Shown here: positions 1 to 7,567 of the stretch, one piece after another
Position numbering within the stretch: position 1 is the first letter of the stretch
Layout: each line of letters begins with the position of its first letter
Origin: Acidobacteriota bacterium
GTDB lineage: Bacteria; Acidobacteriota; Terriglobia; Acidiferrales; UBA7541
Direction of reading: 5' to 3'
Length of the DNA: 12,484 nucleotides
NCBI GenBank assembly: GCA_003224075.1
Contig: QHYF01000065.1
Span: forward strand, 1-12,484
The notes under the pieces: model-generated
Database searches by the model: none
What the model was told of the DNA's origin: nothing
What the model saw: only the letters and a program-made list of their open reading frames with translations
Program-made: the position numbers and the translations under genes

Positions 1-2
1 TC

Positions 3-1481
3 GAAGAGGCCCCCACCATCACGAAAATTCCAGTGCTGCCGATCTCCTATGCTGATGCGCAGCCGCTGCTTGCGGCTCTTACCGGGCCGGTCGCTCCGGA
101 GGGATGGCGCGGCGGGCTCGCCATTACCTACCATGTTGGCCCTGGTGCTGCGAAGGTGCACCTCAAAGTGAAATCGAATTGGGCTACCCAGCCGGCTTAC
201 GACGTCATCGGGAGAATTCCGGGTTCGACATTTCCAGATGAATGGGTGATTCGCGGCAATCATCATGACGCTTGGGTGAACGGAGCGGAGGACCCAATTT
301 CCGGATTGATCGCCGTCCTGGAAGAAGCGCGGGCTCTCGGTCAACTGGTCAAATCCGGGTGGAAGCCGAAACGCACCATCATCTATTGCGCGTGGGACGG
401 AGAGGAGCCAGGACTCCTTGGCTCAACAGAATGGGCGGAACAGCACTACGATGAACTGCGCGCGCACGGCGTCGCGTACATCAATTCCGACTCCAACGGG
501 CGCGGCTATCTCGACATTGAAGGGTCCCACACGCTGGAAAAATTCAGCAATGATATCTGGCGCGAAATACCAGATCCAGAGACCAAGCTCAGCGCTTGGA
601 AGCGGCGGCAACTTCGAGAGATTGCTATCGCCAAAACGGCGGAGCAACGCGAGGAAATTCGCAAGCGCACCGATCTTCGCATCCCCGCGCTCGGCTCGGG
701 CTCCGACTACTCCGCCTTCCTGCAGCACGACGGTGTGGCCTCGCTCAATATCGGATTCGGTGGGGAAGACGGCGGCGGTATCTATCACTCCATCTACGAT
801 GATTTTTACTGGTTCACCCATTTCAGCGATACGGACTTTGTGTACGGGCGCGCGCTCGCGCAGACCGGCGGTACGGCGGTAATGCGTCTGGCCGACGCGG
901 ACTTGCTTCCGTTTGAGTTTAGTGATCTTGCGGACACAGTGCAGGCGTATTTGAAGGAACTGAAAACGCTCTCGCAGAAAACGCAGGACGACATTCGCGA
1001 GCGCAACCGTGAGATTGAGGAGGGCGTTTTCAAAGCCACGAACGATCCGAAGCGGCCGCTGGTTGCGCCCGCCGTAGAAGCTGTTCCCCCGCATTTGAAC
1101 TTCGCGCCGATGGAAAACGCCGTGGAGGCCCTCACGCGCAGCGCGGGCGAATACCACAAAGCTCTCGAGCAAGCGAGCGCCAATGGCGGCGCGGCGCTGG
1201 CTTCCGCTTCGCTCGTCCAGGTGAACAAGATGCTGATTGAAAGTGAGCGCAAATTCACGACTGCCGAAGGCTTACCCAATCGCCCGTGGTTCAAGCACCA
1301 GCTTTACGCTCCCGGCTTCTACACCGGGTACGCCGCGAAAACGGTGCCGGCGGTTCGCGAAGCCATCGAGCAAAAACAATGGAAGAGGGCCGACGACGCG
1401 ATTGTTGTCGTCGCACACGTACTGGAGGATGAGGCTGCGCTCATTTCCTCCGCCGCTCAGAAATTGTCGGCGGCGAAATGA
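3..1481 (+). CDS. M28-family metallopeptidase, glutamate carboxypeptidase II-like (5' truncated)
   Basis: This is a zinc-dependent exopeptidase related to glutamate carboxypeptidase II (NAALADase) and transferrin-receptor-like proteins. The frame is open to the left edge, so the N-terminus (signal peptide and most of the protease-associated domain) is missing. The GTG at 33 is internal, because the residues before it (ITKIPVLPISYADAQPLL) already align with the family. Counting from the first full codon, all five family zinc ligands are visible: His87 in GNHHDAW, Asp97 in GAEDPISG, Glu135 beside catalytic Glu134 in DGEEPG, Asp163 in NSDSN, and His262 in YHSIYDD. The last 130 or so residues match the transferrin-receptor-like dimerisation domain, including the LPNRPWFKH and YAPGF motifs. 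It is probably exported to the periplasm or outer surface and trims C-terminal residues from small peptides. Substrate preference (acidic or not) cannot be read from the fragment. It ends shortly before a hairpin and a convergent gene. Confidence 0.93.
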   Translation, partial: EEAPTITKIPVLPISYADAQPLLAALTGPVAPEGWRGGLAITYHVGPGAAKVHLKVKSNWATQPAYDVIGRIPGSTFPDEWVIRGNHHDAWVNGAEDPISGLIAVLEEARALGQLVKSGWKPKRTIIYCAWDGEEPGLLGSTEWAEQHYDELRAHGVAYINSDSNGRGYLDIEGSHTLEKFSNDIWREIPDPETKLSAWKRRQLREIAIAKTAEQREEIRKRTDLRIPALGSGSDYSAFLQHDGVASLNIGFGGEDGGGIYHSIYDDFYWFTHFSDTDFVYGRALAQTGGTAVMRLADADLLPFEFSDLADTVQAYLKELKTLSQKTQDDIRERNREIEEGVFKATNDPKRPLVAPAVEAVPPHLNFAPMENAVEALTRSAGEYHKALEQASANGGAALASASLVQVNKMLIESERKFTTAEGLPNRPWFKHQLYAPGFYTGYAAKTVPAVREAIEQKQWKRADDAIVVVAHVLEDEAALISSAAQKLSAAK

Positions 1482-1487
1482 ATGCAT

Positions 1488-1520
1488 CTTGGCGGGGCGC
1501 GGCACGTTGCGCCCCGCAAG
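1488..1520. terminator. Strong GC hairpin between convergent genes, probable bidirectional terminator
   Basis: The arms CTTGGCGGGGCGC (1488-1500) and GCGCCCCGCAAG (1509-1520) are complementary over 12 pairs with one bulged G, around an 8-nt loop. The hairpin starts 7 nt after the M28 peptidase stop and lies 14 nt from the stop of the opposing gene. Neither side has a long T-run, so it is not a textbook Rho-independent terminator. Position and stability make transcript-end formation or 3'-end protection the likeliest role. Confidence 0.5.
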
Positions 1521-1533
1521 TGAGGCTAGGAAT

Positions 1534-2187
1534 TTAGCGCTTGTAATGCGTGGCGTACGCCGGAGTGGGAATCGAGGCGTCGCACTTGTCATCGCGGATC
1601 GGTGTCCCTGCGGCTAGATGTAGGGGAATCACTCCAGCCCATACTGGCAACGCATAGTCTGCGGCATCGTCCATGGGAGGACCGGTGCGAATCTTCGCGG
1701 ACGCTTCCGTCAGAGGCAGACGAAGGATGCTTGTGGCCTTCAATTCTTTTTCGTTGGGCTGGCGCGCATCGTTCCACCGGCCGGGAAGGATTCTTTCGGT
1801 GAAGGCCCGCAGCGCTTCAAGTTTCTCTTCCGGTGAGTCGACAAGAGAAGCTTTGCCGAGCGCGACGACGGAGCGGTAGTTCATCGAGTGGTTGAAAACG
1901 GAACGGGCGAGCACGAGACCGTCCGTAAGAGTCACCGTGAGGCAGACGGAAATCCCATCGCTCAAATTGCGCAACATACGGCTCGCGGCGGAACCGTGGA
2001 AATAAATCGCTTCGCCAACGCGCGCGAACAGCGTGGGGATGACGTACGGCTGGCCATCGACGGCAAAGCCCACGTGACAAACGAATCCTTCATCGAGGGT
2101 TTTGTAAATGGTTTCTCGGTCGTAGACGCCACGATGCGCCTCGCGCATCACGCGCGTGCGCTCGGTTGGCGGAATGGTTTCGGGCAC
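1534..2187 (-). CDS. Pyridoxamine 5'-phosphate oxidase family protein (FMN-binding split barrel)
   Basis: This 217-residue protein belongs to the FMN-binding split-barrel superfamily, in the branch of small flavoproteins around the NimA / Pyridox_ox_2 type rather than true PdxH. The evidence is the overall pattern: an N-terminal helix (TERTRVMREAHRG, YDRETI), a first strand pair GFVCHVGF...GQPYVIPT, the FHGSAASRML segment where such proteins contact the flavin phosphate, and the conserved HSMNYRSVVALG block. Members bind FMN, sometimes haem or F420, and reduce or sense small molecules; the substrate here is unknown. The start is GTG at 2187, supported by GAGGTG 4 nt upstream. No signal peptide is visible, so it is probably a cytosolic homodimer. 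It is transcribed alone, divergent from the aminotransferase-like gene and convergent with the M28 peptidase. Confidence 0.85.
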   Translation of the reverse strand: MPETIPPTERTRVMREAHRGVYDRETIYKTLDEGFVCHVGFAVDGQPYVIPTLFARVGEAIYFHGSAASRMLRNLSDGISVCLTVTLTDGLVLARSVFNHSMNYRSVVALGKASLVDSPEEKLEALRAFTERILPGRWNDARQPNEKELKATSILRLPLTEASAKIRTGPPMDDAADYALPVWAGVIPLHLAAGTPIRDDKCDASIPTPAYATHYKR

Positions 2188-2471
2188 GATTCACCTCATT
2201 GAGAAGCTCGGCGCGGAGCCAGCCGCTTCGCGGCCACCCATTTGATTTAGCCGGCGCCAAATCGGCATGAGCGAGGGACAACTCTTTCATGCTACCACGA
2301 GAGGCAGCGCAAGAAAGCCACGCTGGAACGATGGGCGAAAGCAAACCGCTGCCAAATTGGTTCCTAGCGCAGAGTCACGCGTGAACGGAGGCTAGCCGCA
2401 CGCGAGAGGGCCTAGCTGTGAGAAACTAGCGGTCCGGAGACTTCAGGCCAATCGCCATTAGGGAAGATACG
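2188..2471. promoter_or_regulatory. Divergent intergenic region between flavoprotein and aminotransferase-like genes
   Basis: This 284-bp gap must hold promoters for both divergent genes, but I see no convincing -35/-10 pair on either strand. Visible structure includes a perfect short hairpin GCCGC-TTC-GCGGC at 2222-2234, which would lie in the 5' leader of the minus-strand gene. There is an imperfect 20-bp dyad at 2244-2263 (GATTTaGC and GCcAAATC around CGGC). The pentamer CTAGC occurs four times, at 2364, 2392, 2412 and 2426, on the side of the plus-strand gene. No open frame here resembles a protein. Confidence 0.45.
2192..2197 (-). promoter_or_regulatory. Shine-Dalgarno deciding the GTG start of the flavoprotein gene
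   Basis: On the minus strand GAGGTG sits 4 nt before the GTG at 2187. An ATG a few bases further upstream opens a frame that closes two codons later (ATG AGG TGA) inside this same Shine-Dalgarno, so it cannot be the start. Confidence 0.6.
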
Positions 2472-3749
2472 ATGAGCACACCAGTGATGCAGGGAACGGA
2501 AACCAAACCATTCGACATTGCCTGGGTGCGCGAGCAATTTCCTTCACTGAAACTGCAGGTGAATGGGCAAACAGCGGCGTTTCTCGATGGGCCCGCGGGG
2601 ACGCAGGTGCCGAAGCAGGTGACGGACGCGATCCAGAATTATTTCCTGAGGGCGAACGCGAATACGTGCGGCGCATTCGAGACGAGCCGGCGCAACGACA
2701 TGATGATTGCATCTGCACGCGCGGCAATGGCGGACTTTTTCAATTGCGTTCCGGATGAAGTCGTGTTCGGCCAAAACATGACGACGATCACGTTTGCGCT
2801 GGCAAGGGCAATCGGGCGGGAATTGAAACCGGGGGACGAAATTGTCGTGACGACGCTGGACCATGACGCCAACGTCGCGCCTTGGCGCGCTCTGGAGGAA
2901 AAGGGCGCGGTGATCCGCCCGGTGGACATTCTCGAAGAGGATTGCACGCTGGATATGGAGGATTTGAAGCGCAAAATCACCGCGAAGACGAAGTTGGTTG
3001 CGCTGGGATACGCGTCGAACATGGTGGGGACGATCAATCCAATCGCGGAGATCACGAAGCTGGCGCACGCCGCAGGAGCCCTGATGTTTGTCGACGCGGT
3101 GCACTTTGCGCCGCACGGGCTGATTGATGTGAAGGAGCTCGATTGCGATTTTCTGGTCTGCTCGCCGTACAAATTTTTCGGGCCCCACATGGGAACGCTG
3201 TACGGAAAGCGCGAACATTTGCTGCGTTTCAAGCCATACAAGGTGCGGCCGGCGCCGGAAACGCTGCCGGATCGGTGGGAAACGGGAACGCAGGTGCAGG
3301 AGTTGATCGCGGGGATTGCTGCGGCTGTCGATTACCTTGCGGAACTCGGACGACGCTGCGATTCAGGGGTGAAGGGCCGTCGCGAGGCGCTGCGTGCGGC
3401 GTATCGCGCGACGCATCGACATGAAATGGAGCTTTTCGTGCGGCTGGTCCAGGAATTACAGGAAACTCGCGGAGTGCGAATCTTCGGGATTACCGATCCG
3501 CAGAGATTCGAGGAGCGTTGCTCGACGCTCTCATTCAGGCTGGGCAATCATAATCCAACGGAGATCGCAACATTTCTCGGGGAGCGCGGGATTTTCACGT
3601 GGGACGGGAATTTCTACGCTTTGAATCTGTCGGAGCGCCTTGAGGTCGAGCAAAAAGGCGGGGTCTTGCGCGTCGGTCTGGTGCATTACAACACCGCCGG
3701 CGAAGTCGATCGTTTGCTGGCGGCGCTCCGCGAATTCGCTGCACGATAA
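2472..3749 (+). CDS. Class V aminotransferase fold protein, cysteine-desulfurase-like, lacking the catalytic Cys
   Basis: This 425-residue PLP-dependent protein belongs to fold-type I class V aminotransferases, in the subfamily usually named cysteine desulfurase-like (VC1184 type). The PLP-binding lysine is Lys234 in CSPYKFFGPHMG. The ring-stacking histidine is His131 in DHDANVAPW, and the cofactor-binding Asp lies in FVDAVHFAPHG. The block where SufS/CsdA enzymes carry the persulfide-forming cysteine (RTGHHCA) reads WDGNFYA here (residues 377-383), placing Tyr382 at the Cys position. Sulfur transfer by the usual mechanism is therefore doubtful. The true reaction could be a lyase, epimerase or another amine elimination. 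The ATG at 2472 has AGGGAAG 5 nt upstream, and full length matches the subfamily. No suf or isc genes are nearby. It precedes gpmI by 57 nt on the same strand and could share a transcript with it. Confidence 0.88.
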   Translation: MSTPVMQGTETKPFDIAWVREQFPSLKLQVNGQTAAFLDGPAGTQVPKQVTDAIQNYFLRANANTCGAFETSRRNDMMIASARAAMADFFNCVPDEVVFGQNMTTITFALARAIGRELKPGDEIVVTTLDHDANVAPWRALEEKGAVIRPVDILEEDCTLDMEDLKRKITAKTKLVALGYASNMVGTINPIAEITKLAHAAGALMFVDAVHFAPHGLIDVKELDCDFLVCSPYKFFGPHMGTLYGKREHLLRFKPYKVRPAPETLPDRWETGTQVQELIAGIAAAVDYLAELGRRCDSGVKGRREALRAAYRATHRHEMELFVRLVQELQETRGVRIFGITDPQRFEERCSTLSFRLGNHNPTEIATFLGERGIFTWDGNFYALNLSERLEVEQKGGVLRVGLVHYNTAGEVDRLLAALREFAAR

Positions 3750-3806
3750 TACGTGTCTTCTGTTCACACGCAAAGAAAGTCAAGTCACATTCATAAGCAA
3801 AGGACC

Positions 3807-5366
3807 ATGAGAAAACGACCGAAGCCGATTGTGTTGACGGTGCTGGATGGATGGGGCTACCGCGCGGAAACGAAAGGAAATGCCGTCGCGCTGGCGCGCA
3901 AGCCCGCGTATGACGAGCTGATCAAGAAATTCCCGAACACGCTGATTCAAACGTCGGGCCCGTACGTCGGGCTGCCCGAAGGGCAGATGGGCAACAGCGA
4001 AGTGGGGCACATGAACATGGGCGCGGGGCGGATCGTGCACATGGACATTACGCGCATTGATTTGATGGTCGCGAACAAGCAATTGCAAAATGTGCCGCTG
4101 TTTCAGCAGGCGATGGAGCGCGGAAGACAGCGGCAGTTGCATTTCCTCGGGCTGCTGAGCGACGGCGGTGTGCACTCGCACATCAATCACCTCTTTGCGC
4201 TGCTGGAAATGGCAAAGCAACAGAAGGTAGAAAAAGTCTTTGTGCACTGCTTCATGGATGGGCGGGATACGCCGCCGAACAGCGGGCGCGACTACGTGCG
4301 GCAATTGCAGCAGAAGATGCGCGAGCTGGGCGTCGGCGAAATTGCGACACTGGTGGGGCGCTATTATGCGATGGACCGGGACAATCGCTGGGAGCGCGTG
4401 GAATTGGCGTATCGCGCGCTGGTGCATGGGGAGGCAGAGACGAAATCGCCCGATCCGATCGGCGCGTTGCAGCGGAGCTACGAGCAAGGCGTCACCGATG
4501 AATTCGTGAAGCCGGTGGTGATCACCCGCGGAGACGCGCCATCGGCGCCGCCGGTGGGCTTGATTCGCGACGATGACGCCGTGATCTTCTACAACTTCCG
4601 CGCAGACCGCGCCCGGCAAATGACGCGAGCGCTCGTGGAGCCCGGGTTTGACAAGATGGTGGATGCGAAGCGGCCGAAGAACCTTTTCTACGTGGCGATG
4701 ACGCAGTACGAAAAGACCTGGCCGTGGCTGAAGTACGTGATTGCGCCGGAAAAGCTGGAGCACATCCTGGCCCAGGTGTTCGCCGATGTGCAGTACAAGA
4801 ATCTGCGGACCGCGGAGACAGAGAAATATGCGCACGTCACCTACTTTTTTAATGGTGGTGTGGAGAAGCCGTTCGGAGGGGAAGAGCGGATTCTTGTGCC
4901 ATCGCCGAAGGTGGCGACGTACGACTTGAAGCCGGAGATGTCGGCCGCGGGGATCACGGACACCGTGGTGAAGGCGATCGCGATGGACGAATTCGACGCC
5001 ATCATCATGAATTATGCCAATGCGGACATGGTGGGGCACTCCGGAAGGCTGGAAGCGGCCATCAAGGCCGTCGAGGCCGTGGACGCGGGACTGGCGCGAA
5101 TTTTCCAGACGCTCAAGCCGCGCGGCGGAGCTTGGATCATTACCGCCGATCACGGCAATGCGGAGACGATGATCGATCCCGTAACCGGCGGGCCGCACAC
5201 GTATCACACGACGAACCCGGTCCCGTTCATTTTGGTGAGTGACGCGGACAAAGTGCGGCTGAAGACCGCGGGATCACTGTGCGACATTGCGCCGACGATC
5301 CTCGGCGTGCTCGGCCAGCCACGGCCAGCAGACATGACCGGCGCGGATTTGCGCATTGTTCCGTAA
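3807..5366 (+). CDS. gpmI: 2,3-bisphosphoglycerate-independent phosphoglycerate mutase
   Basis: This cytosolic enzyme interconverts 3-phosphoglycerate and 2-phosphoglycerate in glycolysis and gluconeogenesis through a phosphoserine intermediate, using two metal ions (usually Mn2+). With the start at ATG 3807 it is 519 residues, the normal family length. An upstream in-frame GTG at 3753 would add 18 residues with no family match. An AAAGGA lies before the ATG with unusually tight spacing (2 nt). Active-site residues are complete: Asp14 in VLDGWG, nucleophile Ser64 in MGNSEVGHMN, Asp407 and His411 in NADMVGHSG, Asp448-His449 in TADHGNAE, and His467 in HTYHTTNPVP. Substrate-binding blocks FMDGRDTPPNSG, YYAMDRDNRWER and FYNFRADRARQ are also present. 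It is followed after 7 nt by a dehydrogenase gene, suggesting co-transcription. Confidence 0.97.
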   Translation: MRKRPKPIVLTVLDGWGYRAETKGNAVALARKPAYDELIKKFPNTLIQTSGPYVGLPEGQMGNSEVGHMNMGAGRIVHMDITRIDLMVANKQLQNVPLFQQAMERGRQRQLHFLGLLSDGGVHSHINHLFALLEMAKQQKVEKVFVHCFMDGRDTPPNSGRDYVRQLQQKMRELGVGEIATLVGRYYAMDRDNRWERVELAYRALVHGEAETKSPDPIGALQRSYEQGVTDEFVKPVVITRGDAPSAPPVGLIRDDDAVIFYNFRADRARQMTRALVEPGFDKMVDAKRPKNLFYVAMTQYEKTWPWLKYVIAPEKLEHILAQVFADVQYKNLRTAETEKYAHVTYFFNGGVEKPFGGEERILVPSPKVATYDLKPEMSAAGITDTVVKAIAMDEFDAIIMNYANADMVGHSGRLEAAIKAVEAVDAGLARIFQTLKPRGGAWIITADHGNAETMIDPVTGGPHTYHTTNPVPFILVSDADKVRLKTAGSLCDIAPTILGVLGQPRPADMTGADLRIVP

Positions 5367-5373
5367 TCTGCCA

Positions 5374-6381
5374 ATGAATCGCACGAAACCTGCCGAGACG
5401 AAGCTTGTCATTTGTGTGTGGCACCCGTTCACGGAGTGGCGGCCGAAGCCGGAGATGGCAGAGGCGATTCGAAACCGATGGCCGGAGATGCGCGTCCTCC
5501 ACCTGCAGAATTACGACCGTTTGCCGGAGGAACTTCCAGACACGGATATTTTTGTCGGCTATTCGCTTCGCGCGGAGCAATTGAAGGACGGTAAGAACCT
5601 GAAGTGGATCCATTCGACGGCGGCGGGCGTGGCGCAGTTGATGTATCCGGAGCTGCGAGATTCAGAGATTTTGGTGACGAACCCAAGCGGAATTTTCTCC
5701 GTACCTATGGCGGAGCACACCATGGGGCTGCTGCTGGCGCTGGCGCGAAATTTTCCGGACGCGGTGCGGCAGCAGGATCTCGCGCGATGGTCGCAGCAGG
5801 AGTTGTGGGACAAACCCCAGCATCTGACGGAACTGAATGGACGGGTGCTTCTCATCGTCGGTTACGGTTCGATCGGGCGTGAAGTGGCAAAGCGAGCGAA
5901 GGCTTTTGATATGCGCGTGCGGGGGGTGACGCGCTCGGGAAAAAGCGATGGCGCGCATGTGGAGAAGATTTTTGCAAGGGCGAGCCTGCATGAAGCTTTA
6001 CAGGAGGCCGATTACGTATTGATCGCTGCGCCAGAGACTGCTGAAACAAAGCAGCTGATCGGCGCAGCAGAAATCGCGAACATGAAACGCGGGGCGAGAC
6101 TAATCAACGTCGCGCGCGGTTCGCTGCTGGACGAAGGGGCGCTTATCCGGGCGCTGGAAAGCGGTGCATTGGGCGGCGCTGCCCTTGATGTCGCGAACAC
6201 CGAGCCACTACCGGCAGAGAGTCCATTGTGGAAGGCGCCGAACTTGATGATCACTCCCCATACGAGCGGGGTGAGCGACCGGCTCTGGGACCGCCAGACT
6301 GCGCTATTGTTGGAATTGCTGGAACGATGGTTTGACGGGCGGGACATGTTCAACCGCGTCGATTTCGAACGGGGGTACTGA
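5374..6381 (+). CDS. D-isomer-specific 2-hydroxyacid dehydrogenase, probably NADPH-preferring
   Basis: This 335-residue cytosolic oxidoreductase of the D-2-hydroxyacid dehydrogenase family interconverts a 2-oxoacid and a D-2-hydroxyacid. The nucleotide-binding motif GYGSIG is at residues 163-168, and the catalytic trio is Arg248 (NVARGSLLDE), Glu277 (DVANTEPLP) and His296 (ITPHTSG). At the end of the second Rossmann strand, NAD-specific members carry Asp. Here the sequence is GVTRSGK with Thr186-Arg187-Ser188, which resembles GhrA-type glyoxylate/hydroxypyruvate reductases and points to NADP(H). Chosen start is ATG 5374, 7 nt after the gpmI stop; a longer TTG start at 5356 would overlap gpmI. 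No clear Shine-Dalgarno is present, so translational coupling to gpmI is likely. Glyoxylate or hydroxypyruvate are the likeliest substrates, but 3-phosphoglycerate dehydrogenase activity is not supported because there is no ACT domain. Confidence 0.92.
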   Translation: MNRTKPAETKLVICVWHPFTEWRPKPEMAEAIRNRWPEMRVLHLQNYDRLPEELPDTDIFVGYSLRAEQLKDGKNLKWIHSTAAGVAQLMYPELRDSEILVTNPSGIFSVPMAEHTMGLLLALARNFPDAVRQQDLARWSQQELWDKPQHLTELNGRVLLIVGYGSIGREVAKRAKAFDMRVRGVTRSGKSDGAHVEKIFARASLHEALQEADYVLIAAPETAETKQLIGAAEIANMKRGARLINVARGSLLDEGALIRALESGALGGAALDVANTEPLPAESPLWKAPNLMITPHTSGVSDRLWDRQTALLLELLERWFDGRDMFNRVDFERGY

Positions 6382-6401
6382 GGAAAGCAGAATTTGACAA
6401 T

Positions 6402-6431
6402 AGAAATTCGGATTGAATCCGCGAAATTTTT
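6402..6431 (+). terminator. Weak hairpin with T-run after the gpmI-dehydrogenase pair
   Basis: CGGA-TTGAA-TCCG (6409-6421) can form a short stem, extended imperfectly by flanking AAATT and AATTT, followed by a run of five T (6427-6431). It lies about 20 nt after the dehydrogenase stop in a convergent gap of 85 nt. The stem is short and bulged, so this is only a candidate. Confidence 0.3.
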
Positions 6432-6466
6432 CAAATTCAGATTCAGTTTTCGGATGCCGAGCCTGC

Positions 6467-7567
6467 TCAGTCGCCGACGCCGCCTTTGGGAGCCTGATAG
6501 CCTTGACGGGCGTAGACCTGGTACTTCTGTTTTTTGCCCTTTTGGTCGACGACCGTCAGCGGACCTCCATCGGGCGCGACCAACTCCACCTTCACCTTGT
6601 GAAATTTACCGTCCTTCGCGCCATTCGAGGGCGAGAAGGAGAGACTGTATTGGTGGCGAAGGAAAGCGGCAACGTCGCGGAAGATTCCGGGAATTTCGCC
6701 ATCGAACTGCGGGAACCAGGCATAGCCGCCGGTCTCCTGCGCAAAGGTTCTAAGCTGATTTTCCCCCTGGAGATAATTCAAGTGCGAACCCAGGTTCCCA
6801 CGGGATTCCAGGAAGTTGATGTAGGGCCGATCCAGGCCAACGGCGAAGATGGTGACATCGCTCTGGCGAAGCTCCTTCATGGTCTGGTCGAGCGTGTGCT
6901 TGGAGAACGTATCAACACCCGTGGCAAGGACGAGGATAGACTTTTTGCCCGTGACATCCTTCAGGCGGTCAACGGTCTCCAGAATGGCGTCAAAGACGTT
7001 GGATTCGCTGAAGCCTGGAAAATAAAGATGGTAGATGGCGTTGCGCACTTCGTCCTTGTTTTGTGTGAAGTCTTGTTCGAGCCGTGTCTTCATATCGAAA
7101 GTGACGAGGGCGACCCAGTCCTTCTGCTGCAGGTTGGGGAAGAAGGCGTCAGCCCAATACTTCGCCTGGTATGCAAACCACTCGTAATAGCCGCGACTGC
7201 TGAATTCCATCAGCATGACGATAGTTATGGGGGCTTCGGTGGCGCCGAAGTTGGTGATGGTCTGAGCCACGCCGTCGTCGAGGACGCGAAAGTTTTCTTT
7301 CTTGAGGCCGGTGAGGATGTCGCCGTGCTGCGTGGTGGCCACGACGTCGAGCGTGACGATGGGCACATCGACGGCGATGGTAACGCCGGCTTGGGGAGGC
7401 TGCTGGGGCGTGGAGGGAGACTGCGCCGGAGAAGCGGGTTTCTGCTGCGGTTGCGCGCCGCCCTGTGGTCCAGACGGTGCCTGGGAATAGACGGGATACT
7501 CAGCGACCGGCCAAACGAGAGCCGCCGCCAGAGCCGCGAGCAAAACTGCAGAAAGAAAGGCTTTCAT
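6467..7567 (-). CDS. Secreted VWFA-related protein of the acidobacterial family
   Basis: This 366-residue exported protein matches the acidobacterial VWFA-related family. ATG 7567 is preferred over an upstream in-frame start at 7600. It has GAGGAG 7 nt upstream and begins directly with a signal peptide (MKAF followed by an Ala/Leu-rich core to about residue 20). A Pro/Gln/Ser-rich linker covers residues 31-60. The family's entry region follows (VPIVTLDVVATTQHG, then GLKKENFRVLDDGVAQTI), then the VWA-like domain from about residue 114. The MIDAS motif, normally DxSxS, reads Glu121-Phe-Ser-Ser-Arg125, so metal binding may be altered or lost. Late segments (ATGVDTF, YSLSFSPSN) fit the family. 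Function is unknown; VWA domains mediate protein or surface interactions. It is convergent with the gpmI cluster and divergent from the M20 peptidase. A long open frame on the opposite strand is a shadow. Confidence 0.88.
   Translation of the reverse strand: MKAFLSAVLLAALAAALVWPVAEYPVYSQAPSGPQGGAQPQQKPASPAQSPSTPQQPPQAGVTIAVDVPIVTLDVVATTQHGDILTGLKKENFRVLDDGVAQTITNFGATEAPITIVMLMEFSSRGYYEWFAYQAKYWADAFFPNLQQKDWVALVTFDMKTRLEQDFTQNKDEVRNAIYHLYFPGFSESNVFDAILETVDRLKDVTGKKSILVLATGVDTFSKHTLDQTMKELRQSDVTIFAVGLDRPYINFLESRGNLGSHLNYLQGENQLRTFAQETGGYAWFPQFDGEIPGIFRDVAAFLRHQYSLSFSPSNGAKDGKFHKVKVELVAPDGGPLTVVDQKGKKQKYQVYARQGYQAPKGGVGD

Noticed and set aside
423..1172. 249-codon open frame on the - strand inside the M28 peptidase
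   Set aside because: No family resemblance, and the opposite strand encodes all zinc ligands of the peptidase.
3753..3806. N-terminal extension of gpmI from a GTG start
   Set aside because: The 18 extra residues do not match the family. ATG 3807 gives the normal length and is directly followed by the conserved first strand.
3780..5207. 475-codon open frame on the - strand inside gpmI
   Set aside because: It is rich in His/Arg and low in complexity, as expected from a shadow frame. The + strand carries a complete phosphoglycerate mutase active site.
2472..6381. Possible novel three-gene system (PLP enzyme, phosphoglycerate mutase, dehydrogenase)
   Set aside because: The parts are individually familiar metabolic enzymes. 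Close spacing supports co-transcription only for the last two, and nothing points to a dedicated new pathway without conservation data.
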